This document shows, piece after piece, positions 18,194 to 27,388 of a DNA stretch of 64,000 nt (within the stretch, counting starts at the first letter, position 1; each line of letters starts with the position of its first letter). Made by a program: the position numbers and the translations under genes. The stretch spans positions 1 through 64,000 of the forward strand of contig NZ_PIOB01000012.1 of NCBI RefSeq assembly GCF_002909255.1. The letters are read 5' to 3'. Below the pieces are notes generated by a model that ran no database searches, was not told where the DNA came from, and saw only the letters and a program-made list of their open reading frames with translations. This DNA comes from Arenibacter hampyeongensis (GTDB lineage: Bacteria; Bacteroidota; Bacteroidia; Flavobacteriales; Flavobacteriaceae).

Positions 18194-18922
18194 TTAGTTT
18201 TTTAGTTTTACAAAATTTTTAATTTGGAAATCTTCTTGAAATCCTGTTTTTAGGTATAGACCTTTTCCCATGGATGATGCTTGCAGGCTTACATTGGTCA
18301 CTCCTTGCTGCTTGGCCAAACTTAGTACTTGGTTCAGCAGGTCTGAGGCATAACCATTTTTACGGTGCTCCGGAACCACACCCATAGAATGAACACCTGC
18401 AATTTGGGGAGCATCCCTATATAAAACTGCTGTTCCAATGGATTTTGGCCCATGATATCCAATGAGATAATCTACTTGGTGCATGGTTAGCTCCACAGTT
18501 CTTGGATTGATATAATAGCCAAAAGCTTCATAAAATAGGCTGGACCAGAGTACTGCGGACTTGCTGTCATTTACCTTTTGGATGAAAAGCTTATGGGGTT
18601 GATCTTTAACCAGATCTAAGTTTATAGACATTCCGGTGAGTTCATTCTTTAATGTGAAACCCAAGGATTCAATAAGTTGTTCCGGGATATCTTTTTGCCA
18701 TATTGGAATAGTGATATCATTAATATTCCAATTATTAAGGATGTTCTCCAATAAGGTTTTGGATAGAGGTCTATGAAACCAAAGTTTATTTGGCCAGGCT
18801 GATTCTACCACGGTACTGATAGCGTAATCCTCATCGCTGAAAAATACGCCATTTGCCTTACCGGCCAGGCCCCAAAGGCTCGTGAGATTGTTGATGTTCT
18901 CTTTGATCAAATCCATATCCAT
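18194..18922 (-). CDS. GNAT family acetyltransferase
   Basis: Start at ATG 18922, which overlaps the upstream stop by one base (TGATG), rather than the TTG three bases upstream. The 242-residue protein has an N-terminal non-GNAT segment (1-100) and a C-terminal GNAT core: TAVLYRDAPQIAGVHSMGVV, then HRKNGYASDLLNQVLS (acetyl-CoA loop RKNGYA) and SLQASSMGKGLYLKTGF. Operon member between the DMT exporter and the nitroreductase. Substrate unknown. Confidence 0.85.
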   Translation of the reverse strand: MDMDLIKENINNLTSLWGLAGKANGVFFSDEDYAISTVVESAWPNKLWFHRPLSKTLLENILNNWNINDITIPIWQKDIPEQLIESLGFTLKNELTGMSINLDLVKDQPHKLFIQKVNDSKSAVLWSSLFYEAFGYYINPRTVELTMHQVDYLIGYHGPKSIGTAVLYRDAPQIAGVHSMGVVPEHRKNGYASDLLNQVLSLAKQQGVTNVSLQASSMGKGLYLKTGFQEDFQIKNFVKLKN

Positions 18923-19368
18923 CAATATTTTATAAGTATTATTCCTAAGGTCAGCACCAATATTCCCATAACTTTCTTAATGGTAATAGGCTCAATGGGC
19001 ATTCCAAACCAGCCAAAATGCCCTGCTATCGCAGCAAAAATTATTTGACCACTAAGGCCAAAAATTACTGCAGTGGATATACCAACCCGTGGAATTATGT
19101 AATAAAAAAGGGTTACCGCCAAGAAGCTTAGTGCACCCCCGGTAAACCACATATAAGAGGGTATCAATTTTATTAGCTCTAGGCTTGGAAGCTCACGGAC
19201 AGTAACTAAAACTGCGATAAGCGTAAAACTTGCACTCATAACCAATGCAGCTGAGGTAGCTAACAAGGTATTGTTCAGCAATACTCCGAGTCGAGCGTTG
19301 ATGCCGCCCTGGATTACAACCAAAATGCCCACTGAAAAAGAGAGAAGAAATAAAGTTGAGTTATTCAT
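18922..19368 (-). CDS. small DMT/DUF606-family transporter (YdcZ-like)
   Basis: I set the start at ATG 19368, the Met that leads the first hydrophobic helix (MNNSTLFLLSF); the frame start 19422 is spurious because it overlaps the upstream gene. The 148-residue protein has five hydrophobic helices and the repeated VQGGINARLG and FGLSGQIIFAAIAGHF patterns of DUF606 drug/metabolite exporters. Four bases separate it from the cyclase gene upstream and it overlaps the GNAT gene by one base. Confidence 0.8.
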   Translation of the reverse strand: MNNSTLFLLSFSVGILVVIQGGINARLGVLLNNTLLATSAALVMSASFTLIAVLVTVRELPSLELIKLIPSYMWFTGGALSFLAVTLFYYIIPRVGISTAVIFGLSGQIIFAAIAGHFGWFGMPIEPITIKKVMGILVLTLGIILIKY

Positions 19369-19372
19369 AATT

Positions 19373-20353
19373 TTAACTTTTAGGACCGATAGGGAATGCA
19401 ATGGGTCGAAGTGGTGATCCACTGGCGCCCCTCAATTTCAATGATGCGGCAAAAAATGCAAATTCATATACCTTATCTTTTGACAACTCTTCCAGGTATA
19501 GCTGTTCTATGAACATTACCCCTTTTTCGGCAAGTAAATAAGTATGTACAGGTACCCAATTGTCTTCTCGTTCTGGTGGAAATGCCTCAAAACTTAGATT
19601 GTCGGCACCTAGAAGCATAATACCTTGATCTTCTACCAACCACTTCACTGCATCCAAACTTATGCCCGGATAGTTATCGAGGTAGCGCGACGCATTTTCG
19701 TAAAATTGGGCTTGGCCGGTCCTAATTAAAACGACATCACCGGGTTTAAGCTTAATACCCTGTTTTTTTAAAGTGAGTTGTAAATCTTGGGCACTAATAC
19801 GATAGTTTTTTTGTAGTGGCCCTTTGGCATTCGCCACGTCCAAGAGAACCCCCCTGGCTATAATTGGGGGAATAGTTTCTGCTCCGGTTTTTTTCCAGCC
19901 CTTGTCGCCAAGGTGCTCTTCAGGGGTAAAACCGTTCCAGATCTTTCCGTCCAAACCAAAGTGGTTCAATGCATCAATATGCGTACCCATATGGGTGTAC
20001 ATGGAGATGGCATCTCCGGTATAGCTTACTTTTTTGTTCATCCCATCTCCGAGACCATTCGGGTTGTCCACTATAGTGCCGTGTGGGGTATGTGTAAGCC
20101 AGTACTGATATCCTGGATCTCCCAAGGAATGAAAGCTGGGCATGCCTACGAAATAATCCACACTAAGGTCGTAGCTCTTCCCTGTGCTTATTTTGGACAA
20201 TACTTGAAGCCGTGAGGCTTCGGTCATCATGTTAAGGGTTCCAATTTGATCTTGTGCTCCCCATGGGCTAAGTCCCACGTTTTCTTTTTGTTGCCCTCTC
20301 AATATTATCTGAAAAAGGAGCAGGGCTGCAATTAAAATGTTTGTTCTTTTCAT
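19373..20353 (-). CDS. cyclase family protein (kynurenine formamidase-like)
   Basis: A 326-residue exported protein. A signal peptide covers about 1-20 (ILIAALLLFQIILRG), and the PF04199-type metal motif is HMGTHIDALNHFG (HxGTHxD) near 105-115. Upstream is the WGAQDQIGTLNMM motif of the family, and FPPEREDNWVPVHTYLLAE lies toward the C-terminus. Such metal-dependent hydrolases act on formamide or ester bonds; here the substrate is unknown. First gene of a tight operon (cyclase, DMT, GNAT, nitroreductase) and adjacent to the Crp/Fnr regulator. Confidence 0.85.
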   Translation of the reverse strand: MKRTNILIAALLLFQIILRGQQKENVGLSPWGAQDQIGTLNMMTEASRLQVLSKISTGKSYDLSVDYFVGMPSFHSLGDPGYQYWLTHTPHGTIVDNPNGLGDGMNKKVSYTGDAISMYTHMGTHIDALNHFGLDGKIWNGFTPEEHLGDKGWKKTGAETIPPIIARGVLLDVANAKGPLQKNYRISAQDLQLTLKKQGIKLKPGDVVLIRTGQAQFYENASRYLDNYPGISLDAVKWLVEDQGIMLLGADNLSFEAFPPEREDNWVPVHTYLLAEKGVMFIEQLYLEELSKDKVYEFAFFAASLKLRGASGSPLRPIAFPIGPKS

Positions 20354-20423
20354 GGTTTATATATTTTGTTGGTACAAATATTAAAACCATGCTGTTCAAT
20401 TTCATTAAGGTATCTTAAGAACG

Positions 20424-21002
20424 CTAATGTCCGATCAATTTTTTGCGGATGGTGCTTAGATGTTCAGGGGTGACCCCCAAGTAGGAGGCAAGCATATATT
20501 GGGGGATTTGTTGTTCGATGTTACGATAGCGGGTAATAAATTCAAGGTATCGCTGTTCAACAGATTGACTCATATTATTAATGGTTCTTTCCTGGAGTGC
20601 CACATAACCATTTTGTGTTTTGATCCTGAAAAATCGGTCCATCATATGGCTTTTATCGAAGAGTTCATCTAATTTGTCCCTATGTATTTGTAATACCGTA
20701 CTCTCCGTAATTGCTTGGATAAAATAGGTTGCCGGTTTTTTTGTGAGATAAGCGTATAAATCGTTAAGCCACCATCCACTTATGCCAAATTGAAGAATAT
20801 ATTCAGCACCCAATTCATCAATGTTATACAATTTTAGACAACCTTGGGAAATGAAGCGCATATGGTTAGAGCTTTCCCCGCTTTGAAGTAAAAATTGTTT
20901 CTTTTTAAGATGGACCGGTTCAAAATAATTCTGGATCAAACGGGATTCATCTTCGGTAAGAGGTACTAATTCCTTAATATTTCCAATGAGTAGGTCATAC
21001 AT
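20424..21002 (-). CDS. Crp/Fnr family transcriptional regulator
   Basis: A 192-residue protein: an N-terminal cyclic-nucleotide-binding-type beta-roll (about 15-115; QFLLQSGESSNHMRFISQG) and a C-terminal winged helix-turn-helix (about 140-190; QYMLASYLGVTPEHLSTIRKK). The effector pocket is not that of classical Crp, so the ligand is unknown. It probably regulates the neighbouring cyclase operon 70 bases downstream, based on position only. Confidence 0.85.
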   Translation of the reverse strand: MYDLLIGNIKELVPLTEDESRLIQNYFEPVHLKKKQFLLQSGESSNHMRFISQGCLKLYNIDELGAEYILQFGISGWWLNDLYAYLTKKPATYFIQAITESTVLQIHRDKLDELFDKSHMMDRFFRIKTQNGYVALQERTINNMSQSVEQRYLEFITRYRNIEQQIPQYMLASYLGVTPEHLSTIRKKLIGH

Positions 21003-21565
21003 TGTTCACAGATTGGATTATATACAAATATCTAAAGTTTAACATCGAAAATATATTTTATCATTGAACATATTCAGGTCTAAGATACCAAATACCAATT
21101 AATTGCCCGCTTGGATACTATGTGACCAATAAACAAGGAAAGGCTCCAAACAGTATGGCTACCCAATTAATGAACATTTTACCAATGATAGAATAAAAGT
21201 GAAAGACGAATGTAGATTGGTAATAAGGACCTTTGAAACTATTGATATCAACCAAATCGAAGTTTATTTACCCACTAAGTGAGATTCGAATGTTGCGAAG
21301 CATATGCACTAGTTCCGTTCAGACGGGCGTCGAAATGTTATCGGAAGTTTAGAACCGATGCCTGCAGGGCTTGCCCTGAGGTAATTGCCCGATTTTTAGG
21401 GTTATATTAATTCAGTTAATAATTGTGTTTAAACCTAAACTGAAATTATATGGATAAAATTTCAAATAAAATTTCTCAAAAGATATTTCCCTATATTTAA
21501 TGGTTTATCAAGCGCATGACATATTTAGTGAATATCCAACCACTTTAATAAATTAGTTAATCATT
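21003..21565. other. intergenic stretch containing repeat R3 and a promoter region
   Basis: This 563-base divergent region lies between the Crp/Fnr gene and the plus-strand phosphoesterase. R3 lies in the middle. The right 150 bases are AT-rich and should carry the promoter for 21566. No gene. Confidence 0.45.
21268..21388. repeat. interspersed repeat R, copy R3
   Basis: It begins with CCACTAAGTGAG and ATTCGAATG, then a diverged centre, GTCGAAATGTTATC, GATGCC and ends GGGCTTGCCCTGAGGTAATT. Blocks are in the same order and orientation as in R1 and R2. Confidence 0.75.
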
Positions 21566-24178
21566 ATGAACCACTTCAAAAAATCAATGAAATCAATAGC
21601 CGTTATTTCCCTTATTGGCTTAAGTTTTCTATTCAGTTGCAATTCGGTAAAAATCAAGGAGAATTCCAAAAAGCAGTTTACTACTGCTCCGGATTTATTT
21701 AATCGAAGAGCAATGGTAGGGCCTCAGGAGGATGGTAGCCATGTGGTTGCTACTTCACAAATTATAAATCCAGCTGGCAGTACGGTAGTTTTTCCCGGAA
21801 GGCCTACGGATCTTGCTTTAAATAATGCAGAGACTATTGTAGCTGTAAAGAATAAGAGTGATTTGACATTCTTGGATGTAAAAAGTCAATCTATTATACA
21901 AACCTTAGAATTGCCCAAAGGTGGTAATACCTTTGCAGGTATTGCCTGGACGTCAAATGATTCAATTGTTTGGACTACCGACACCGAAGGTAATTTAAGG
22001 TCGGCCATATTGGGTGAAAATGGTTTTAATTGGCATAAGGAAATTGCATTAAAAGGTCCTAAAAAGGAAAACAACAACAGGTCTTACCCAGGTGGTTTTA
22101 CTATTGATGAGGCCCAAGATTTGATATATGTAACCCTTAGTCGCAATAATAGTCTTGGTGTTGTGAATACAAAAACGATGGAGCTGGAAACGGAGATTCC
22201 CGTTGGAATTGCTCCTTTTACTGTCATTATAAAAGAAAACAAAGCCTATGTAACCAATTGGGGAGGGCGCATTCCAAACTCGCAAGATATAACAGGCTTA
22301 ACCTCTGGGTCAGATGCTGTTATTGATCCTAAAACAGGTATAGGTTCTTCAGGAACCATTTCAGTCGTTGATTTAAAAAGTAGAACAGTGTTGAAGGAAA
22401 TCGAAGTTGGATTACTGCCATGTAATATGGTATTGTCAAAAGACGCCTCTAGCTTATATGTTGCCAATGCCAACAGTGATATCATATCTGTAATCGATAC
22501 CCAAAAAGATGTAGTATTAAAGTCCATAGAAACAAAACCCAGTGCAGAGCTACCTTTTGGGAGTGCTCCCAATGCCCTCGTTTTAGATCCATCGGGAAAA
22601 TTATTATATGTAGCCAATGGTGCTAATAATTTATTGGCCGTAATAGACCTTCGGACGGATAAAGTAACTGGATTAATTCCTACCGGATGGTATCCGGGGG
22701 CTGTTGCAATGAATAAGGCCGGATCAGAATTATTCGTGGCCAATGTAAAAGGTACTGGTGGTAGATGGGAAGAGCGATCTAAGATTCCTAAGGGCGGTTT
22801 CAACTCACATGATCATATGGGATCGGTAACCTTTATACCAGTTCCCGGAGAGGTAGAGTTAAATAGCTATTCATTGCAAGCGGCATCAAATATGAGACTT
22901 CCAAGAATAATAAATGAATTGAATGTTGAAGCTACTGAAGAAAAAGTGGTGCCTTTGCCAACCCGTCCGGGTGAAAAGTCTGTATTTAAACATGTACTTT
23001 ATATTATTAAAGAAAACCGCACATATGATCAGGTATATGGAGATCTACCCCAAGGGAATGGAGATCCCAGTTTATGTCAATTCGGGAGGGAAGTAACTCC
23101 CAATCATCATGCCCTTGCAGAGAAATATGTATTGTTGGATAACACTTATTGCAATGGAGTTCTTAGTGCCGACGGACATATGTGGGCTATGGAAGGGTTT
23201 GTTACCGATTATCTCGAAAAAAGTTTCGGAGGTTTTGTTAGAAGTTACCCCTATGATGGAGATGATGTCTTGGCGTATTCTTCAGGCGGTTTTATTTGGG
23301 ATAAAGTTTTGGATGCAGGACTTTCTTTTCGCAATTATGGCGAATTTGTTGCCGCGGATATTGAGCCCAAGGATGCTACCTGGACAGAACTTTATAATCA
23401 ATTTAAAGCAGGTACCAATGAAATAAAGATCAGGGCAACTACAGAGGTTAAGTCTCTGGAGCCTTATCTTTGCCCTACCTATGTTGGATTTCCAGGAACG
23501 GTACAGGATGTTTACCGTGCAGCTGAGTTTATAAAGGAATTGAAGGAATTTGAAAAGAATGATAACTTTCCGAATTTTACAGTGATGCTTTTACCTAATG
23601 ATCATACCGTTGGTACAAGAGCTGGATATCCTACACCCAGAGCAACGGTTGCAGATAATGATTTGGCGTTAGGGCAAATAGTGGAAGCGGTAAGCCACAG
23701 TAAATTCTGGGCAGAAACGGCCATTTTTGTTATTCAGGACGATACTCAGGCAGGTTTAGATCATGTAGATGGACGCAGGACAGGTGCCTTGTGTATAAGT
23801 CCTTACACTAAAAGGGGAGAGGTAATAAGTACCCATTATAATCAAAATAGCTTTCTCCGCACCATGGAATTGATTTTAGGATTATCGCCCATGACACAAT
23901 TTGATCTATTAGCGGAACCATTGGTTGATTGTTTTACCAGTGAGCCAGATTTTACGCCCTATACAGTGATACCCAATAACATTAAATTGGATGAGATGAA
24001 TCCAGAGTTGTCTTCAATTACGAATGAGAAACAATTGTTTTATGCACAAAAATCAATGGAAATGCCACTTGATGATATTGATCAGGCAGATGAAAGCATT
24101 TTTAATAGGATAATTTGGCATTCCATAAAAGGTTATGACGTGGAGTATCCAATTTTAGTTAATAATAAAGATAAATAG
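21566..24178 (+). CDS. YncE-like beta-propeller fused to phosphoesterase, lipoprotein
   Basis: An 870-residue lipoprotein (lipobox FLFSC, Cys about 25). Residues about 80-430 form a beta-propeller with repeated VAVKNKSDLTFLDV, LYVANANSDIISVIDTQ and LLYVANGANNLLAVID-type blades (YVTN motif). Residues about 470-800 form a phosphoesterase/alkaline-phosphatase-like domain: YIIKENRTYDQVYGD, LSADGHMWAMEG, LPNDHTVGTRAGYP and IFVIQDDTQAGLDHVDGRR with metal ligands. Probably a surface or periplasmic phosphohydrolase. Plus-strand gene flanked by minus-strand genes. Confidence 0.9.
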   Translation: MNHFKKSMKSIAVISLIGLSFLFSCNSVKIKENSKKQFTTAPDLFNRRAMVGPQEDGSHVVATSQIINPAGSTVVFPGRPTDLALNNAETIVAVKNKSDLTFLDVKSQSIIQTLELPKGGNTFAGIAWTSNDSIVWTTDTEGNLRSAILGENGFNWHKEIALKGPKKENNNRSYPGGFTIDEAQDLIYVTLSRNNSLGVVNTKTMELETEIPVGIAPFTVIIKENKAYVTNWGGRIPNSQDITGLTSGSDAVIDPKTGIGSSGTISVVDLKSRTVLKEIEVGLLPCNMVLSKDASSLYVANANSDIISVIDTQKDVVLKSIETKPSAELPFGSAPNALVLDPSGKLLYVANGANNLLAVIDLRTDKVTGLIPTGWYPGAVAMNKAGSELFVANVKGTGGRWEERSKIPKGGFNSHDHMGSVTFIPVPGEVELNSYSLQAASNMRLPRIINELNVEATEEKVVPLPTRPGEKSVFKHVLYIIKENRTYDQVYGDLPQGNGDPSLCQFGREVTPNHHALAEKYVLLDNTYCNGVLSADGHMWAMEGFVTDYLEKSFGGFVRSYPYDGDDVLAYSSGGFIWDKVLDAGLSFRNYGEFVAADIEPKDATWTELYNQFKAGTNEIKIRATTEVKSLEPYLCPTYVGFPGTVQDVYRAAEFIKELKEFEKNDNFPNFTVMLLPNDHTVGTRAGYPTPRATVADNDLALGQIVEAVSHSKFWAETAIFVIQDDTQAGLDHVDGRRTGALCISPYTKRGEVISTHYNQNSFLRTMELILGLSPMTQFDLLAEPLVDCFTSEPDFTPYTVIPNNIKLDEMNPELSSITNEKQLFYAQKSMEMPLDDIDQADESIFNRIIWHSIKGYDVEYPILVNNKDK

Positions 24179-24204
24179 AGAACTGGAGATATACTTTTGT
24201 TCCC

Positions 24205-24915
24205 TTAGCAAGTTTTGTAATAAGTTACATTAGGCGTTAAATCGTCCGTTAATAGTTGAATCCAACCCGTGTAGGTCTTAAGTTTTATTTCTTCAAAATT
24301 ACCCTTACTTGAACAAGGGTGGTCAGTATATTTCGTTACAATAACCTTACACCATAAACCTTTAACTTCATGGGTTAGTTTTATTTCCAATAAATCGCCT
24401 TTCAGCAATAAAATTAGTTCTGAATTTTCTGTAGGAGATTTTCTTAAATGTAGACCTGGTTCTTTTGCATAATACCCAACTACTTCTGGACTTTGCATAA
24501 TGAGATATTGCATCCAATTAACAATTTGCAATCCCTTATCTTCCAACTCTGCTACTTTAATCCAATAACCATTTTGTAATTTAACAAAATTTGAATGCTG
24601 CGCTATATACACCAGAGCCATAAAATCATCGCCTATATTTTTTAAATTTGAATCTTCAATTGGTTTTAATTGGCCTTTTAATTTAAGGGAAATTTTATGT
24701 GATTTATTACGAGGATCCTTGTTGGAGGCTTGAACAATTTCACCATGAACTTCACCATTGGGTTTGTTGTAAACCTGTATACCAGACTCAGGAATATAAG
24801 CACAACTTATACTAAAGGAATTAACTTTCTTGGGCAAAATAAGACCTTTGGTTATTTGGGCATAAAAAGTTTGACTTAAAGTAAAAACAGCAATAAAAAA
24901 GAACTTTGTTTTCAT
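24205..24915 (-). CDS. secreted SH3b-domain protein
   Basis: A 236-residue protein with a signal peptide (about 1-19, ending FYAQ). The C-terminal part (about 150-225) reads as a bacterial SH3 domain: PGLHLRKSPTENSELILLL, LWCKVIV, YTGWIQLL. The N-terminal region carries a second possible SH3-like strand set (GIQVYNKPNGEVHG). It probably binds peptidoglycan or a periplasmic ligand. Convergent with 21566-24178. No further function assigned. Confidence 0.65.
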   Translation of the reverse strand: MKTKFFFIAVFTLSQTFYAQITKGLILPKKVNSFSISCAYIPESGIQVYNKPNGEVHGEIVQASNKDPRNKSHKISLKLKGQLKPIEDSNLKNIGDDFMALVYIAQHSNFVKLQNGYWIKVAELEDKGLQIVNWMQYLIMQSPEVVGYYAKEPGLHLRKSPTENSELILLLKGDLLEIKLTHEVKGLWCKVIVTKYTDHPCSSKGNFEEIKLKTYTGWIQLLTDDLTPNVTYYKTC

Positions 24916-25203
24916 TGTTTTACTAGTTGAATCTGAATAAAAGAATAGCCATTTGGCTCAATACTTATTTAAAAACGGGGCGCATCATAATGTAAAAACT
25001 GTTTCAAAAGTATTATTTTTTAAGTGAACTATTAAATTTCGATGAGAAAGACATTTAAGTCAATAATACATATGAAGCATTAGACCACTGCTTTTTGCAC
25101 CGCATAAGTTATCAATATGAACCTTAATTTCTTGGGTTGCAATTAATCACCGCTCCTATGAAAATATTTTTTGTAACTTATTGTACACTAAACACGTACG
25201 ATT

Positions 25204-25581
25204 ATGAAAATTAAAAAGGAAAGTATTCCAACCACGATGCAAGCACCAGGCACTACAATGCGGGCTCAACCTGATTTTGGAGGAATGACCGTTTGTTTCA
25301 ATGAATTACCAAAAGGCACCGATTTTACTCCACTCTTACAAGGTTTGAATAATGACAGCTGTCATTGTCCACACTGGGGATATATAGTAGATGGTGCTAT
25401 GTTGGTCATTTATGATGATGGAAAAGAAGAATTGCTCGAAAAGGGAGATGTCTTTTATTTGCCATCAGGTCATACAGCAATAGTTAAGGAAGATGTTAAA
25501 ATAATTGATTTTAATCCAACAAAAGAATTTAATGAGGTAATTACCCATGTTGGAAAAAAAATGGCTGAATTAGGAGGATAA
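25204..25581 (+). CDS. cupin-like small protein
   Basis: A 125-residue protein with a single cupin beta-barrel: HCPHWGYIVDGAMLVIYDDGKEELLEKGDVFYLPSGHTA, where the two His (CPHWGY and SGHT) and GDVFYLP fit cupin motifs 1 and 2. It lacks one expected Glu, so the metal site may be incomplete. Cytoplasmic; the ligand is unknown. A 288-base gap separates it from the SH3b gene. Confidence 0.7.
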   Translation: MKIKKESIPTTMQAPGTTMRAQPDFGGMTVCFNELPKGTDFTPLLQGLNNDSCHCPHWGYIVDGAMLVIYDDGKEELLEKGDVFYLPSGHTAIVKEDVKIIDFNPTKEFNEVITHVGKKMAELGG

Positions 25582-25642
25582 ATTTCATTCAAGGTTCATA
25601 CAAAGTGTAGGTATAGGATCAGAAACCTGATGTATAACACTA

Positions 25643-26212
25643 TTATATTCTTTTAATAGTATTAATTGGAAACGAAATTCCAAACGCCGCTGCTCCAGAG
25701 AACTGGTGCATGCTTGGGTGGAAATAATAGGTGAATGCAATATCAAAATTATGGTTCGGTCCTAATTCCAAACCTAGGGAAAAAGGAATGTGAAGAATCA
25801 ATCCGCTTTTATCAATATCGGTATACGGGGTTAAGGTTCTAAATGCGCCGATTGACGCACCAATGCCGCCTTCCAAATAAGGAGCAACCCAGGGTATAGG
25901 TGCTGTAATTCTTGCTTTCCCTCCAATTAAAAATGCCTTTGAAGTTGCTATATAAGGTGTTGGTTCTTCATTGAGGTCTTTACCGTTGGATTTTGTCAAA
26001 ATTAGACCGGCATACGGTCTCATATCAAACCACTTGGAAAGGTCAAGAACATATTCACCCTGTAGATAAAATCCGGTGTCAGCTATATTTACATCATCGT
26101 ATGCTGCACTCAGCCCGTAGCCTATAGAGAAGGCAATGGACTCTTCTTTTATTAATTGGGATTTAACATGCACTGAAGCCAATACTGCCAAAATTATTAT
26201 GGTTTTTTTCAT
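25643..26212 (-). CDS. outer-membrane beta-barrel-like protein
   Basis: Start at 26212 (Met, then KKTIIILAVLASVHVKSQ, a clear signal peptide); the longer frame start is unlikely. The mature 170 residues alternate hydrophobic and polar positions with frequent aromatic strand ends (FAFSIGYGLSAAY-like, YFHPSMHQF, FGISFPINT), as in small porin-like barrels. No partner or substrate can be inferred. Confidence 0.6.
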   Translation of the reverse strand: MKKTIIILAVLASVHVKSQLIKEESIAFSIGYGLSAAYDDVNIADTGFYLQGEYVLDLSKWFDMRPYAGLILTKSNGKDLNEEPTPYIATSKAFLIGGKARITAPIPWVAPYLEGGIGASIGAFRTLTPYTDIDKSGLILHIPFSLGLELGPNHNFDIAFTYYFHPSMHQFSGAAAFGISFPINTIKRI

Positions 26213-26394
26213 AATCGGTGGTCGCAATCGTGTCTAATTATCGAATGCATATCTTGATCTAAGATAGCAAATCAAATGATTATGACAGATGAAATATTTT
26301 AAAGAAAAAATGTCTTGGGGAAGGATACTCTAGCAGGTAGAAGATTAAGCAGATGTACCAGTTTTTTATATTGAAGCCAATGAGTTAGCCTGTT

Positions 26395-26913
26395 TTATTT
26401 TTCGATCTTATAAAGGAGCAGTTCGCTAATATCATTGGGAAGTTTTGTTGTTCCCGTTAATTCCAGTCCTAGTTTTCCCAAAAGCCTTTGAGAGGATACA
26501 TTATTTTTTGCGGTGATAGCACTAATGGTTTTAATTCCAAATTCATTGAATGCCACAGTTACTAATTTATGTGCAGCTTCAAATGCATATCCTTTTCCCT
26601 CATATTCGGGCAAAAAGGCAAAGCCAATATCAATACCATCCAATCCCTCTCTATCATATAGTCCACAAGCGCCAATTTTTACTTGGTCGATTTTTCTAAT
26701 AATGGTGTAATTGGAATACCCAAGTCTTTTCAATTGCGGCTGCATTTTATTCAGGATATACTCTTTTGCCATTTCTACGGACCCAATATTTCTATCTCCT
26801 ATGTTTTGGATCCATTTGGGTGTATTAAACAACTCAAAAACAAATTTGGCATCCTCTTCCGTTGTCGGTTTTAGTACAAGTCTTTCGGTTTCAAAGGTTT
26901 TATAGTGGCTCAT
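26395..26913 (-). CDS. GNAT acetyltransferase (RimJ/RimL type)
   Basis: A 172-residue protein with the RimJ/RimL pattern: FETERLVLKPTTEEDAKFVF, IGACGLYDREGLDGIDIGF, LPEYEGKGYAFEAAHKLV (acetyl-CoA loop GKGYA) and ITAKNNVSSQRLLGKLG. Members acetylate N-terminal amines or small molecules. Single gene. Confidence 0.85.
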   Translation of the reverse strand: MSHYKTFETERLVLKPTTEEDAKFVFELFNTPKWIQNIGDRNIGSVEMAKEYILNKMQPQLKRLGYSNYTIIRKIDQVKIGACGLYDREGLDGIDIGFAFLPEYEGKGYAFEAAHKLVTVAFNEFGIKTISAITAKNNVSSQRLLGKLGLELTGTTKLPNDISELLLYKIEK

Positions 26914-27388
26914 TTAGTACGGTTTTATTTTTGGCCAAAAAGTTGCACCTGATTATTTATCATACATTCTTGAAAGGTCTAAGTTAGCAATTCCCAAATA
27001 TTATTTTGTTCCATTATTTTGGGATGCAAGGTAATGGAAAGTCACAAATTGGAAAGGCTACTGAAGAAGCGCATATTTTAGCAAGCGTTGAACAAATTGC
27101 CGTACTGCTACCAGAAGGATGTTTGCACTAACTGGGACAAGTGTTTTCCTGCGACATTAAATTGGACAAAAGGATTGGGACAGCCATAAATGGGGAGGGG
27201 CTTCAAAAGAAAGGGATAATTTGTCAACATTTTAAAATCAGACGGCACTGGTACAAAACAGGAGACGGAATAGGGCTGGTGTAAGCATAACAATATACAT
27301 GTGTTCTATTTTTTCTAAGACTGACTAATATCATATGATTAAAATCTACAGATGGATAACTTTAGGACTTAAACTAAAATAGAACTCA
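26914..27388. other. intergenic stretch, perhaps a decayed gene
   Basis: This 475-base gap has one plus-strand frame from about 27023 that reads through a stop near 27128 and then continues in the same frame for a while. The residue pattern is protein-like, but I recognise no family. A minus-strand frame (27108-27293) has no ribosome site. An inverted repeat (GTTCTATTTT at 27303-27312, AAAATAGAAC at 27376-27385) brackets the probable promoter of the following gene. Confidence 0.35.
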
